64,000 bases of DNA from an uncultured Eggerthellaceae bacterium (GTDB lineage Bacteria > Actinomycetota > Coriobacteriia > Coriobacteriales > Eggerthellaceae), in the NCBI GenBank assembly GCA_947565185.1, contig CANODU010000003.1, forward strand, positions 1-64,000, in the 5' to 3' direction. Position 1 is the stretch's first letter, and each line of letters starts with the position of its first letter. Both the position numbers and the translations under genes were made by a program. Positions 46,047 through 54,295 of the stretch are shown here, piece by piece. The notes below the pieces were generated by a model. The model was given only the letters and a program-made list of their open reading frames with translations, searched no databases and was not told where the DNA came from.

Positions 46047-47581
46047 CAGCTGGCAAGGCCTTCCGCCAAGCGCGTGAGCCCCATGAAGTTCGACGCCTTC
46101 ACCAGCACCACATCCTCAGCGCAGAGGGTGCCTTCCAGATGCTCCAGCGCCTCTCCGATGGTATCCACGCACACGATGTGCGCCGCATCCATGCCCGCCT
46201 CGCGCGCCCCTTCGGCGATGAGACGGCTCTTCTGCCCGATGCAGACGAGCTCATCAGCGCCCTGTTCGACGACCACATGGCCCACGCCCACATGGCAGGC
46301 ATCAGAGGTATCACCCAGCTCCCCCATGTCACCCAGCACCGCATAGCGCTTGCCCGCCACCTCCATGGCGGCAAGCATGGCCAAAGATGCGCGCATGGAA
46401 TCAGGGCTTGCGTTGTAGGCGTCATTGATGATGGTATAGCCGTCACGCCCGCGGAGCATCTCCTGACGGCCAGCTTCAGCCACAGAGCCCGCCAACGCTT
46501 GGGCGATGACATGCGGTGCTATGCCCATGGCGCGCCCAACAGCCGCGGCCGCCAGCGCATTCGCCACGTTATGCTCTCCTCTGAGCGCCAAAGCGACTGG
46601 CGCGCGTTCGGTATCGGGATCCATATCGAAGAGCGTCGGTGACGCATCTCCTGAAGCCCGAAAGCCTGCGAAGCAGATCTGGAAGTGGGGCCTGCCCTCT
46701 TCATCCAGCGTGACATCCTCTGCCCAGACGCGTCGATGGGCAGATGGGAGCGCATCTCCTGCGCCCGTCTCCGCGGGCTCTTGAGCCGCCCCGTTCGCAC
46801 GGGGCGGTGTTCCGTAGAGGCAAAGCGATACGTTGCGCGCATCCAAGCGCGCAACCTCAGCCAAGAAGGGCGCATAGGCGCAAGCGCCATTCAAGAACGC
46901 TTGCCCTGTGCCATCGGGCAGCTCCTCTAAGAGCTCCGCCTTCGCACGGGCGATGTTCTCCTGGCTTCCCAGCATCTCCATATGCGACGTGCCCACATTG
47001 GTGACCACGCCCCAATCTGGCCGCGCCATGCGGCAGAGGAACCGGATCTGACCGGCGCCGTCCATGCCCATCTCCATGACGACAGCCTCATCGGTGGGCT
47101 CAGCCGCCAAGAGCGTGAGCGGACCGCCCAATTCGTTGTTCTGGTTGCCCTTGGTAGCACAGGTCTTGAAGGTGGATGCCAGCACATCGCGCGTGAGATT
47201 CTTCGTGGTGGTCTTGCCCACCGATCCGGTGATGGCCACCACCTTCGCGCTCAGATACGCCCGCCACGCACGGGCCATATCAGCAACGGCATGCTCAGCA
47301 TTGGGGACCAAGATGATGGCCGCCCCCATCTCGCGCGCCAAGAGCATGCACCGCTCATCCACCGGTTCGCTCACGAGCGCGCCGCGCGCGCCCTGCATGA
47401 GAGCTGCTTCCACGAAGGCATGGCCGTCTGCATGCTCCCCTTGGATGGCCACATACACATCCCCGGGCGCCACGGTGCGCGAATCCAGCGTGATGCCTGT
47501 GAGCACCTCAGCCGCATCGATGGGCTCTACCAAGAACTGACCGCCCGTGGCTTGCACGATCTGCTTCGCGCCCATCCTCAT
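46046..47581 (-). CDS. murF: UDP-MurNAc-tripeptide:D-Ala-D-Ala ligase
   Basis: Cytosolic ATP-dependent ligase, 511 aa, that adds D-Ala-D-Ala to the UDP-MurNAc-tripeptide. ATP loop ITGSVGKTTTKNLTRDVL, then TKGNQNNELGGPLTLL, MGMDGAGQIRFL, the central GEHNVANALAAAAVG and the C-terminal INDAYNASPDSMRASL are MurF-specific. The start overlaps the murE stop by ATGA; MRMG offers a second ATG two codons in. A Glu/Ala-rich insertion around residues 250-265 is not part of the core fold. Confidence 0.96.
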   Translation of the reverse strand: MRMGAKQIVQATGGQFLVEPIDAAEVLTGITLDSRTVAPGDVYVAIQGEHADGHAFVEAALMQGARGALVSEPVDERCMLLAREMGAAIILVPNAEHAVADMARAWRAYLSAKVVAITGSVGKTTTKNLTRDVLASTFKTCATKGNQNNELGGPLTLLAAEPTDEAVVMEMGMDGAGQIRFLCRMARPDWGVVTNVGTSHMEMLGSQENIARAKAELLEELPDGTGQAFLNGACAYAPFLAEVARLDARNVSLCLYGTPPRANGAAQEPAETGAGDALPSAHRRVWAEDVTLDEEGRPHFQICFAGFRASGDASPTLFDMDPDTERAPVALALRGEHNVANALAAAAVGRAMGIAPHVIAQALAGSVAEAGRQEMLRGRDGYTIINDAYNASPDSMRASLAMLAAMEVAGKRYAVLGDMGELGDTSDACHVGVGHVVVEQGADELVCIGQKSRLIAEGAREAGMDAAHIVCVDTIGEALEHLEGTLCAEDVVLVKASNFMGLTRLAEGLAS

Positions 47582-49131
47582 CGGACTTCAGCTCCTTGCT
47601 CAACGGCGCGCTGGAGGAGCGCGTATCGTGCCTCTTCAGCGTCGTCGAACAGAACGGTGTCAGCGCCGAACATCATCTTGTCCTCATGGCCGCGCCCGCA
47701 GATGAGGATGATATCCTGGGCGCGTGCTTCATCCACTGCGCACCGGATGGCGCGCTTGCGGTCAGCGATCACGCGCACCTTCGCCGCCTCCCCTTCCAAA
47801 GCGCTGGGCGGCAGGGCCGATGCCACCTCTTCCAAGACATCCATCACGCGCTCACCATGGGCGTTATCGTTGGTGAGGAAGACCACATCCGCAGCAAGAG
47901 AGACCTCTGCCATCTCAGCGCGCTTCATGCGGTCGCGGTCGCCTTCGCAGCCGAACACGACCACGACACGTCCCGCTGTGGCTGCGCGTGCAGACTGGAT
48001 GACCTTCATGAGGGCATCAGGGGTATGGGCGTAATCGACGAAGGTCATGAAATCGAATGAGGGAGCAACGCAGATGCGCTGCATGCGCCCCGGAGGCGGC
48101 GTGGCGTCCTCAAGCGATGAGGCGGCTTGGTCAGCAGGGATGCCCAAAGCCACGACGCACCCTAAGGCTACCAGAGCGTTCTCGGTGTTGAAGTCTCCCA
48201 ACAGATGGTGCGTGATGGACACCTCAGAGGGAAGATCCGCATCAGCGAAAGCGCTCAGAGCGCGCAGGTTCGAAAGCGATGCGCGGATCTGGGTCTTCGA
48301 CCCTTCGCGCGCAACCGAAAGCAAGCGAATGGAGTCTGCCTCATCCTCTCCGATGGATATGACCACATCCCCTGCTTGGCGGCGCTCATCGGCCACGATG
48401 CGTCCCGGACGGCTGAAAGCGGAGATGACGCGGATGGCCGGATAGTCATCGGAGAAGAGCTGCTTCTTGGCCTGGAAGTATTCATCGAAGGTCTTGTGGT
48501 AGTCCAGATGATCATGGGTGATGTTCGTGAACGCCGTGACGGCGAAGCGCGTGGCCCATGTCCGTCCCAGCGCCAGCGCATGCGAAGACACCTCCATGGC
48601 CACGGCCTGACAGCGCTCGTCGCGCATGAGGGACAAGATGCGCTGCAGGTCAGCGGACTCAGGCGTGGTATGGGCGCTGCGCACCGGATGGCCCTGCGCC
48701 CGAGACCCACACGTGCCGATCACGCCGCATGCCCTGCCCGTAGCAGCCAACATGTGCTCGATGAGATAGGTGACCGTGGTCTTGCCATTGGTGCCCGTGA
48801 CGCCCACCACATCCATATCCTCTGAGGCGCACCCATAGAAGCGCGCTGCCGCCTCTGCCATGGCGCGGCGGGAATCTGCCACGATGACCTCAGTGGCACC
48901 CTTCAGGTCCACCGAGAACAGCTGACGTTCGCAGACGATGGCCGAAGCGCCCGCGTCGATGGCATCTTGGGCGAAGTCATGACCATCCACCACATTGCCC
49001 ACGATGCAGAAGAAGGCGTCTCCCGGACGCACATCCAAGCTGCTGTAGGCGATGCCCGATATGTCCGCCGCAGCATCCCCGATGAAGGTATGGGGGATAT
49101 CGACGAATATATCAGCGCAGCTTCTGGTCAT
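47578..49131 (-). CDS. murE: UDP-N-acetylmuramyl-tripeptide synthetase
   Basis: Cytosolic ligase adding the third stem amino acid to UDP-MurNAc-L-Ala-D-Glu, 517 aa. ATP loop VVGVTGTNGKTTVTYLIEHM, AHTTPESADLQRIL, MEVSSHALALGR and the carbamylated-Lys region ITHDHLDYHKTFDEYFQAK are clear. The residue-3 recognition motif, DNPR in diaminopimelate-adding enzymes, reads NDNAHGE here (in LTNDNAHGERVMDVL), so the added amino acid should not be assumed to be meso-diaminopimelate. It ends GRGHEDKMMFG. It lies 15 nt after ftsI. Confidence 0.94.
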   Translation of the reverse strand: MTRSCADIFVDIPHTFIGDAAADISGIAYSSLDVRPGDAFFCIVGNVVDGHDFAQDAIDAGASAIVCERQLFSVDLKGATEVIVADSRRAMAEAAARFYGCASEDMDVVGVTGTNGKTTVTYLIEHMLAATGRACGVIGTCGSRAQGHPVRSAHTTPESADLQRILSLMRDERCQAVAMEVSSHALALGRTWATRFAVTAFTNITHDHLDYHKTFDEYFQAKKQLFSDDYPAIRVISAFSRPGRIVADERRQAGDVVISIGEDEADSIRLLSVAREGSKTQIRASLSNLRALSAFADADLPSEVSITHHLLGDFNTENALVALGCVVALGIPADQAASSLEDATPPPGRMQRICVAPSFDFMTFVDYAHTPDALMKVIQSARAATAGRVVVVFGCEGDRDRMKRAEMAEVSLAADVVFLTNDNAHGERVMDVLEEVASALPPSALEGEAAKVRVIADRKRAIRCAVDEARAQDIILICGRGHEDKMMFGADTVLFDDAEEARYALLQRAVEQGAEVR

Positions 49132-49146
49132 GCCGAGGATCCACCC

Positions 49147-50913
49147 TCACTTGACTGGGACGATGTTGTACAGGTCTATCGCTTCCAGCATTATATCGTG
49201 AAAGACCGACGCCATCCTGCCCTCGTAGTTGATCTCATTGGCTGACACGAATAGCGCGAGATTGGAGTTCGAATCGTCGATGAAACCGGCGAAGCAGAGA
49301 TTGTAACGGCTCTTCGCATAGCCGCCATCCTCGGCGATCTCCGCGGTAGAGGTCTTGCCAGCCACGTCATAGCCCTCTATCTCAGCGTCCTTGCCCGTGC
49401 CCTCCAAGACAACGCCTTGGAGCATCCCCTTCAGCTTGTCGAGCGCTTCCTGGTCGGTGATCACCTGCTCGCTCTCATATTCCATCCATTCCCCGCTCTG
49501 CGGCTTTGCCATGAGGAAATGCGGCTGACAGAGCAGGCCATCGGCCGCCACCATGCCGTAGAAGCGCGCCATGGTGAGCGGGGTCGCGGTGAGCCCTTGC
49601 CCGAATGAGATGTTGCACCCGGTGACATAGGCCCATTCGTTGAAATCGGGCATCACGCTCTGCGCTTCACCTGGGTAATCCACCCCTGTCTTCTGCGTGA
49701 TCTGCAAGCGCTCGATCATGGCATTGAGCTTGTCGAAGCCTGCCTCTTGCGTTGCCAGCGAGATGCCCACATTCGACGATTCGTTCAAGATGGTAGCGAA
49801 GGACATCTCTACGTCTGGGCGCTCGTGAGCATCCTTGATGATGTATTCATCTGCTTCAAGGCCCGCTGGACAGAAGATGACGTCCTCTGGCTCAAGAGCG
49901 CGCTCGGAGAGCACCGTGAGCGCCGACACGGATTTGAAGATGGAGCCTGGCTCGAAGGCCTGCGTGATGGCCGTCAGATTGTCAGAGCCGATCAGTGAGT
50001 TCTCGCGATCGGTGGGGTCCAGGTACGGATAGGAGCAGATGGCATAGATCTCTCCCGTATCCCCATCTATCATGACGGCGTTGCCATGCTCTCCCTCATA
50101 GGAGAGGATGCCCTGTTCCAAAGCCTCTTCCATCTTGGTTTGCATGCGGATGTCCAAAGAGATCATGATGTCTTCGCCATCGATAGCTGGTGTATCCTCA
50201 TGGACGCCGCCGGGGATGGGCGCACCCTTCTCCCCTCGCTCGGCTGAATACGTGCCCGGCGTGCCGCGCAAGAGCTCATCGTATTGCAGCTCAAGACCGG
50301 TGATCCCATTGCCGTCGACGTCGCACACGCCGATCACCTGGCCGCCAACGCCGCCATTGGGATATTCACGGCGCGAATCGGCGATGAAGTAGATGCCGGG
50401 CAGCTCCATCTCCTTCAAGCGCGCAGCTTTCTCCGCATCGGCCTGGCGCTCGATATAGACGAATGTGCTCGGTTCGCGCGAGAGCAGGCCCTCGTAGTAT
50501 TCGGCATCCTCTTCCAGGACCGTTGAGATCATGGAGGCCTCATGGCGCGCATCCGTGACCTCAGAGGGATTGCAGTAGATGGTGGTGCAGTCAACGCTGA
50601 CGGCCAGGATCTGCCCGTTGCGGTCGTAGATCGTGCCGCGCTTGGGCGTCACAGGGAAGTTGATCGTGCGGCTCTCCTCAGCCATGGCGGTATAGGTGGG
50701 AGCCACGATCACCTGCAAGAAGACCAATCGGCAGAAGAACAGCACAGCCAGCGCCACGAAGGCGATGCGCACATAGCGGATGGGTCGCCTGACCGATGAG
50801 GCCTTCTCTCCTGATTCGCTGGCGATGAGGTCTGTGAGCGCGGTGCCTATGCTGGAGAGCGCCTCAGCGCCTCCCCGCCGCTCCCGGCGTCCCTCGCGTG
50901 GTGCGTTCGCCAC
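49147..50913 (-). CDS. ftsI: Class B penicillin-binding protein FtsI/PBP2-like
   Basis: Septal transpeptidase, 588 aa, anchored by one helix (about 48-70) with a short cytoplasmic N-terminus. The pedestal domain is followed by the transpeptidase motifs: SxxK in FEPGSIFKSVSAL, SxN in NESSNVGISLA, and KT(G/S) as AGKTSTAEIAE, where Ser replaces the usual Gly. No PASTA domains are attached. The start is GTG at 50913, with AAGGAGTGAGGCA, 4 nt after the ftsL stop; the long frame beyond overlaps ftsL. It acts outside the membrane with FtsW. Confidence 0.93.
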   Translation of the reverse strand: MANAPREGRRERRGGAEALSSIGTALTDLIASESGEKASSVRRPIRYVRIAFVALAVLFFCRLVFLQVIVAPTYTAMAEESRTINFPVTPKRGTIYDRNGQILAVSVDCTTIYCNPSEVTDARHEASMISTVLEEDAEYYEGLLSREPSTFVYIERQADAEKAARLKEMELPGIYFIADSRREYPNGGVGGQVIGVCDVDGNGITGLELQYDELLRGTPGTYSAERGEKGAPIPGGVHEDTPAIDGEDIMISLDIRMQTKMEEALEQGILSYEGEHGNAVMIDGDTGEIYAICSYPYLDPTDRENSLIGSDNLTAITQAFEPGSIFKSVSALTVLSERALEPEDVIFCPAGLEADEYIIKDAHERPDVEMSFATILNESSNVGISLATQEAGFDKLNAMIERLQITQKTGVDYPGEAQSVMPDFNEWAYVTGCNISFGQGLTATPLTMARFYGMVAADGLLCQPHFLMAKPQSGEWMEYESEQVITDQEALDKLKGMLQGVVLEGTGKDAEIEGYDVAGKTSTAEIAEDGGYAKSRYNLCFAGFIDDSNSNLALFVSANEINYEGRMASVFHDIMLEAIDLYNIVPVK

Positions 50914-50917
50914 TGCC

Positions 50918-51433
50918 TCACTCCTTGGCTGATGCGTCCGTGGGCGCATCAGCATCCTTTGCATCGGACAGCGACGCAGCCGCTGCAGCCACGCTTCCCG
51001 AAAGGGAGAGGCGCCCGTCAGCATCCTTCACCACGATGTCGCCGGATATGTCTATGAACGAACTGGTGGCCGGGCTGTGCATGCCGATGGCCACTGCATC
51101 GCGCTTGATGCGCGTAGGATTGGCGAGCGAGGATTGCGTGACCTCCAGCTGGCTGCCTGCATCCCGCGCCTCGTCGATCTGATCGGCAATGGCATTGGCT
51201 TCCAACGCGGCGGCCACCGTGGCGGAAGAGAGCGAGATGCGCACGCACCCGATGAGCGCGAACGCAACGATGAAGATGACCAGCACGCGGGCGAAGAGCA
51301 CAGCTCCGCTCGATGCGGCTCGCTCGTCACGGGCACCGCCCGGCACCACCTCAAGGCCATGCGCGCCCGGGCGCTGCTCCTGGGTGAGCTTGCGAGCGGT
51401 AGAGCCGAAGTTGTATGCCGGTCGCTGAGCCAC
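50918..51433 (-). CDS. ftsL: FtsL-like bitopic cell-division protein
   Basis: Small bitopic membrane protein, 171 aa, assigned as FtsL by position between rsmH and ftsI and by topology, since FtsL sequences hardly conserve. A ~45-residue cytosolic tail is followed by one helix (VLFARVLVIFIVAFALIG-like, about 45-65), then an extracellular coiled-coil segment (about 75-105, EANAIADQIDEARDAGSQLE) and a region with the PTRIKRDAVAIGM pattern typical after the FtsL coil. The C-terminus is an Ala/Asp/Ser-rich low-complexity tail. GTG start. Confidence 0.8.
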   Translation of the reverse strand: MAQRPAYNFGSTARKLTQEQRPGAHGLEVVPGGARDERAASSGAVLFARVLVIFIVAFALIGCVRISLSSATVAAALEANAIADQIDEARDAGSQLEVTQSSLANPTRIKRDAVAIGMHSPATSSFIDISGDIVVKDADGRLSLSGSVAAAAASLSDAKDADAPTDASAKE

Positions 51434-51450
51434 GTCTATCCTAAAAGGTC

Positions 51451-52440
51451 TTATCTACTCCAAGCTTCATTCATCTCAGGCTCTTCCAGCCTGCAAGCGA
51501 TGCGCAGCTTCGCACTGCGCGCCCGAGGGTTCCTCGTGACCTCCTCTGCCGTGGGCAGAAGGGGCTTTCTGGTCTTGACCTCGAGCATCGGGCATCTCCC
51601 ACACGCACAAACGGGCAGATCGGGCGGACAGGTGCACCTGTCTGCATATGACGCGAACGTCTCCTTCACGATGCGATCCTCTATGGAGTGGTAGCTGATG
51701 ACGCAGATCCTGCCTTGCGGCAAGAGCCACCGCACAGCCGCATCAAGACCGCTGCGCAGAACCTGCTGTTCCTGGTTCACTTCCATGCGCAGCGCCTGGA
51801 AGGTGCGCTTGGCGGGATGTCCGCCTGCGCGCCTGGCGGCAGCCGGAATGGCCGCCTTGATGATGTCCACCAACTGAGCGCTGGTGGTGATCGGGGCGGC
51901 CTTTCGGGCCTTCACGATGAATGCCGCAATGCGGCTTGCCCACCTCTCATCCGAGTTAGAGCGTATGATCCGAGCGAGATCTGCTTCGTTTGTGGTGTTG
52001 ATGATCTCTTCTGCGGTTATGGTCTGTTGACCCGGATCCATACGCATGTCGAGGGGGGCATCCTCCTTGAAGGAGAAGCCGCGTGAGGGGTTGTCGATCT
52101 GCGGCGATGACACTCCAAGATCGAAGAGCACCGCGTTCACGCCTGGCAGCGCCGTTTGCACGAGCAGCTCATCGAGCTGGCCGAAATTGCCCTTGAGAAG
52201 GCAGATCTCAGGCCGGTTGTGCGCAGGGATCTGACGCAGACGCTCTTCAGCGCGATGAAGCGCCATGTCATCTTGGTCGATCCCGATGAGCAACCCATCA
52301 CGCCCGATGCGCTCTGCTGCCGCTGCCGAATGCCCTGCCAATCCAAGCGTTGCATCGACGAACACGTCCCCAGCTTTGAGGGCCAGTCCATCCATGCATT
52401 CATCGAGCAGGACGGGGATATGCCGATATTCGCTTGTCAT
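51451..52440 (-). CDS. rsmH: 16S rRNA (cytosine1402-N4)-methyltransferase
   Basis: SAM-dependent methyltransferase (MraW), 329 aa, that makes N4-methylcytidine at the ribosomal P site. Signatures: YRHIPVLLDECMDGL, VDATLGLAGHS, NAVLFDLGVSSPQIDNPSRGFSF in pieces, and the C-terminal ICVISYHSIEDRIVKETF. It starts at the ATG 52440, 37 nt after mraZ; a GGAGGG lies rather far upstream, so translation may depend on mraZ. The C-terminus contains several Cys (CTCPPDLPVCACGRCP), a zinc-finger-like addition seen in Gram-positive forms. Confidence 0.95.
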   Translation of the reverse strand: MTSEYRHIPVLLDECMDGLALKAGDVFVDATLGLAGHSAAAAERIGRDGLLIGIDQDDMALHRAEERLRQIPAHNRPEICLLKGNFGQLDELLVQTALPGVNAVLFDLGVSSPQIDNPSRGFSFKEDAPLDMRMDPGQQTITAEEIINTTNEADLARIIRSNSDERWASRIAAFIVKARKAAPITTSAQLVDIIKAAIPAAARRAGGHPAKRTFQALRMEVNQEQQVLRSGLDAAVRWLLPQGRICVISYHSIEDRIVKETFASYADRCTCPPDLPVCACGRCPMLEVKTRKPLLPTAEEVTRNPRARSAKLRIACRLEEPEMNEAWSR

Positions 52441-52477
52441 AGTGCGCGGGATGCGTCTTCCCTCCAAGGCAGCGCGA

Positions 52478-52966
52478 TCAGCCTTGCGTGGGCTCGTCGT
52501 AGAAGAACCCGAGGTCGATGTCGCCGAACTCCTTGTCGAACGCATCAGCATCCCAGATCTCGAAATAGCCGGTGTTGCCTACCAGCACCACATCCTTGCT
52601 GATCCCCACAGCCTCACGGGCCTGCGGGTTCAACATGATGCGCCCCGAAGAATCCACTTCCGTGCCACGAGCGCGTGACTTCAGCAAGCTGCGCATGCGC
52701 ACCTGACGCCGATCGGACGAGGAGTAGCCCCCGAACCTGTCGTTGAACAGGCCTTCGATCCAGTCATTGAAGCTCTCTGGCTCGAAGACGTAGAGGCACT
52801 TGTCCTCGATCTCTCGGGATACCACGAGATCGTCGGAGAGGACTTTGCGGAATTCTGCGGGGACGGCAACGCGGCCCTTGGCGTCGACCTTGAAACGGAA
52901 CTCACCATACAGATCCGTCACCTTCGTGGCGGTCTGCTCTGGTGCCGTGTCAACGCTGTTGGTCAC
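52478..52966 (-). CDS. mraZ: MraZ, dcw operon transcriptional regulator
   Basis: Cytosolic AbrB-fold ring-forming DNA-binding protein, 162 aa from GTG 52966 (GGGGAGAGGGCAG before it). Two swapped-hairpin repeats are visible: FRFKVDAKGRVAVPAEFR and EVDSSGRIMLNPQAREAVG, each with the DxxGR DNA-contact motif. MraZ controls its own dcw operon by binding short direct repeats upstream of mraZ; three such repeats are present at 53063-53087. The frame to 53032 lacks a ribosome site. First gene of the cluster. Confidence 0.95.
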   Translation of the reverse strand: MTNSVDTAPEQTATKVTDLYGEFRFKVDAKGRVAVPAEFRKVLSDDLVVSREIEDKCLYVFEPESFNDWIEGLFNDRFGGYSSSDRRQVRMRSLLKSRARGTEVDSSGRIMLNPQAREAVGISKDVVLVGNTGYFEIWDADAFDKEFGDIDLGFFYDEPTQG

Positions 52967-53053
52967 CTGCCCTCTCCCCGATCTGCGTATGTGGAGTTTT
53001 GTTTTGAGATTATGCTGCGTTTCAAAACCCACAAAGTCCGTTCCGTGCAGTGC

Positions 53054-53087
53054 ATATTATGCCACTTTGCCCCACTTGGCAACACTT
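53054..53087 (-). promoter_or_regulatory. MraZ operator overlapping the dcw promoter
   Basis: On the minus strand AAGTG occurs three times at exact 10-bp spacing (53087-53083, 53077-53073, 53067-53063), the arrangement of MraZ boxes. It overlies a likely promoter, TTGCCA (53082-53077), 17-nt spacer, TAATAT (53059-53054). The transcription start would be near 53047, about 80 nt before the mraZ GTG. Operator and promoter share bases, which favours repression by MraZ, though activation has been reported in Mycoplasma. Confidence 0.8.
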
Positions 53088-53233
53088 TGATGACACAAGA
53101 AAACATCGTTTGACCAGGAAACAGTACATTTGTTCGTTGATTTTGACGCGCAGATAACAAGATGTAGTGGGTAGATGCCAGACATCCACGACATGAGGCA
53201 AAGATGGATTTTTCTGTGGATATTTCGGTGAAG

Positions 53234-54241
53234 CTACTCTGAGCGCTTGAGCAAGCGCAAGGCAGGCAAGATGCCGCCAGCGATGATCAGCACACCGCCG
53301 ATGGCACTGCCTAAGCTCATGGGCTCGTGATACACCACGATGCCCACTACGACGGAGACGACGCACTCCCAATAGGCCATGGTGGAATACTGCACAGCTG
53401 GCAAGTTGCGTCCCGCGACCAGCAAGAGCCCCAAGGCGAAGGGTCCGCAGATGAGCCAGAGCGACCAAGCGAATCCCCAATTCGCCGCCGACATCTGCAC
53501 CTCCCCCAAAGGCCACACCATGCTCATGCCAAGCGCTACGATGATGGAGCCTGCCGACGCTGCAGCGAAGTTCCACACCCCGCGCACCACTGAATCGCAA
53601 TCCTTGCGGTAGCCGTTGAAGAAGAGCGAAAGCCCATAGAACACGCCCGAGCACAGACCAAGCGCATCGCCTAAGCCCTTTTGGGGATAGCCCGCCTCCT
53701 GTGCGCTCACATCGAATCCGAAAGAGACGCTGCCGCCTTCCACGGACACGATCCCTGCCGTGAACAGCATCCCGCAGAACACGAGCGCCAAGCATGCCCA
53801 CTGGGAAGGGCTGATCCGCTCCTTGCGGATGAGGCGCGAGAGCAACGTGCAGAACAGAGGACCCGTGTAGATCAGGAACACCGCATCTGCCAGCGTGGTC
53901 AGAAGCGCGGATACCATGTAGAGCGAAAGGGCGATGCCGATGCAGAGACCACCCAAGATGATGGAGGGGCTGACCTGCGTTCGGCGCAGGACGCCCGCAC
54001 GCCGCGTGACGCAGACCAGCACGATGAAGGTGAGCAGGCCGCACACCATGCGCCCGAGCGTCATCCATGCGCCGATGGATTCACCTGCCACATATTCCGT
54101 GCCGAAGAAATCCACGCGCGTGGCTCCGCGCGTGAGGCAACCCGCAAGGCCCATGCCTGTGGTGGACAGCAACAGCGCGATGATGCCCATGCGCTGATCC
54201 ATATGGAAGGGCCCGTGGGGTCCCTTATTCGGTGCTGCCAT
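53234..54241 (-). CDS. EamA/DMT-family transporter
   Basis: Inner-membrane transporter of the drug/metabolite superfamily, 335 aa, ten helices in two EamA halves (about 20-150 and 190-330). Helix segments such as DAVFLIYTGPLFCTLLSRLI and VQYSTMAYWECVVSVVVGIV with the EP-containing loop VYHEPMSLGSAIGGVLII are typical. The substrate is unknown. It is read in the same direction as the dcw genes but is separated by the mraZ promoter region, and is divergent from the GT-C-like gene. A second frame overlapping it (to 54068) has no protein character. Confidence 0.88.
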   Translation of the reverse strand: MAAPNKGPHGPFHMDQRMGIIALLLSTTGMGLAGCLTRGATRVDFFGTEYVAGESIGAWMTLGRMVCGLLTFIVLVCVTRRAGVLRRTQVSPSIILGGLCIGIALSLYMVSALLTTLADAVFLIYTGPLFCTLLSRLIRKERISPSQWACLALVFCGMLFTAGIVSVEGGSVSFGFDVSAQEAGYPQKGLGDALGLCSGVFYGLSLFFNGYRKDCDSVVRGVWNFAAASAGSIIVALGMSMVWPLGEVQMSAANWGFAWSLWLICGPFALGLLLVAGRNLPAVQYSTMAYWECVVSVVVGIVVYHEPMSLGSAIGGVLIIAGGILPALRLLKRSE

Positions 54242-54295
54242 TCACTGACCCTTCTTCGCCTAAGGATGCTAAGCTTAACGGAAGCAGAAGCGGAT

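Noticed and set aside
53681-54295. Upstream extension of the GT-C-like gene, which is open to 53681
   Set aside because: It lies antisense within the EamA gene and is Arg/His/Asp-rich, not membrane-like. The real protein begins at 54296 or 54320.
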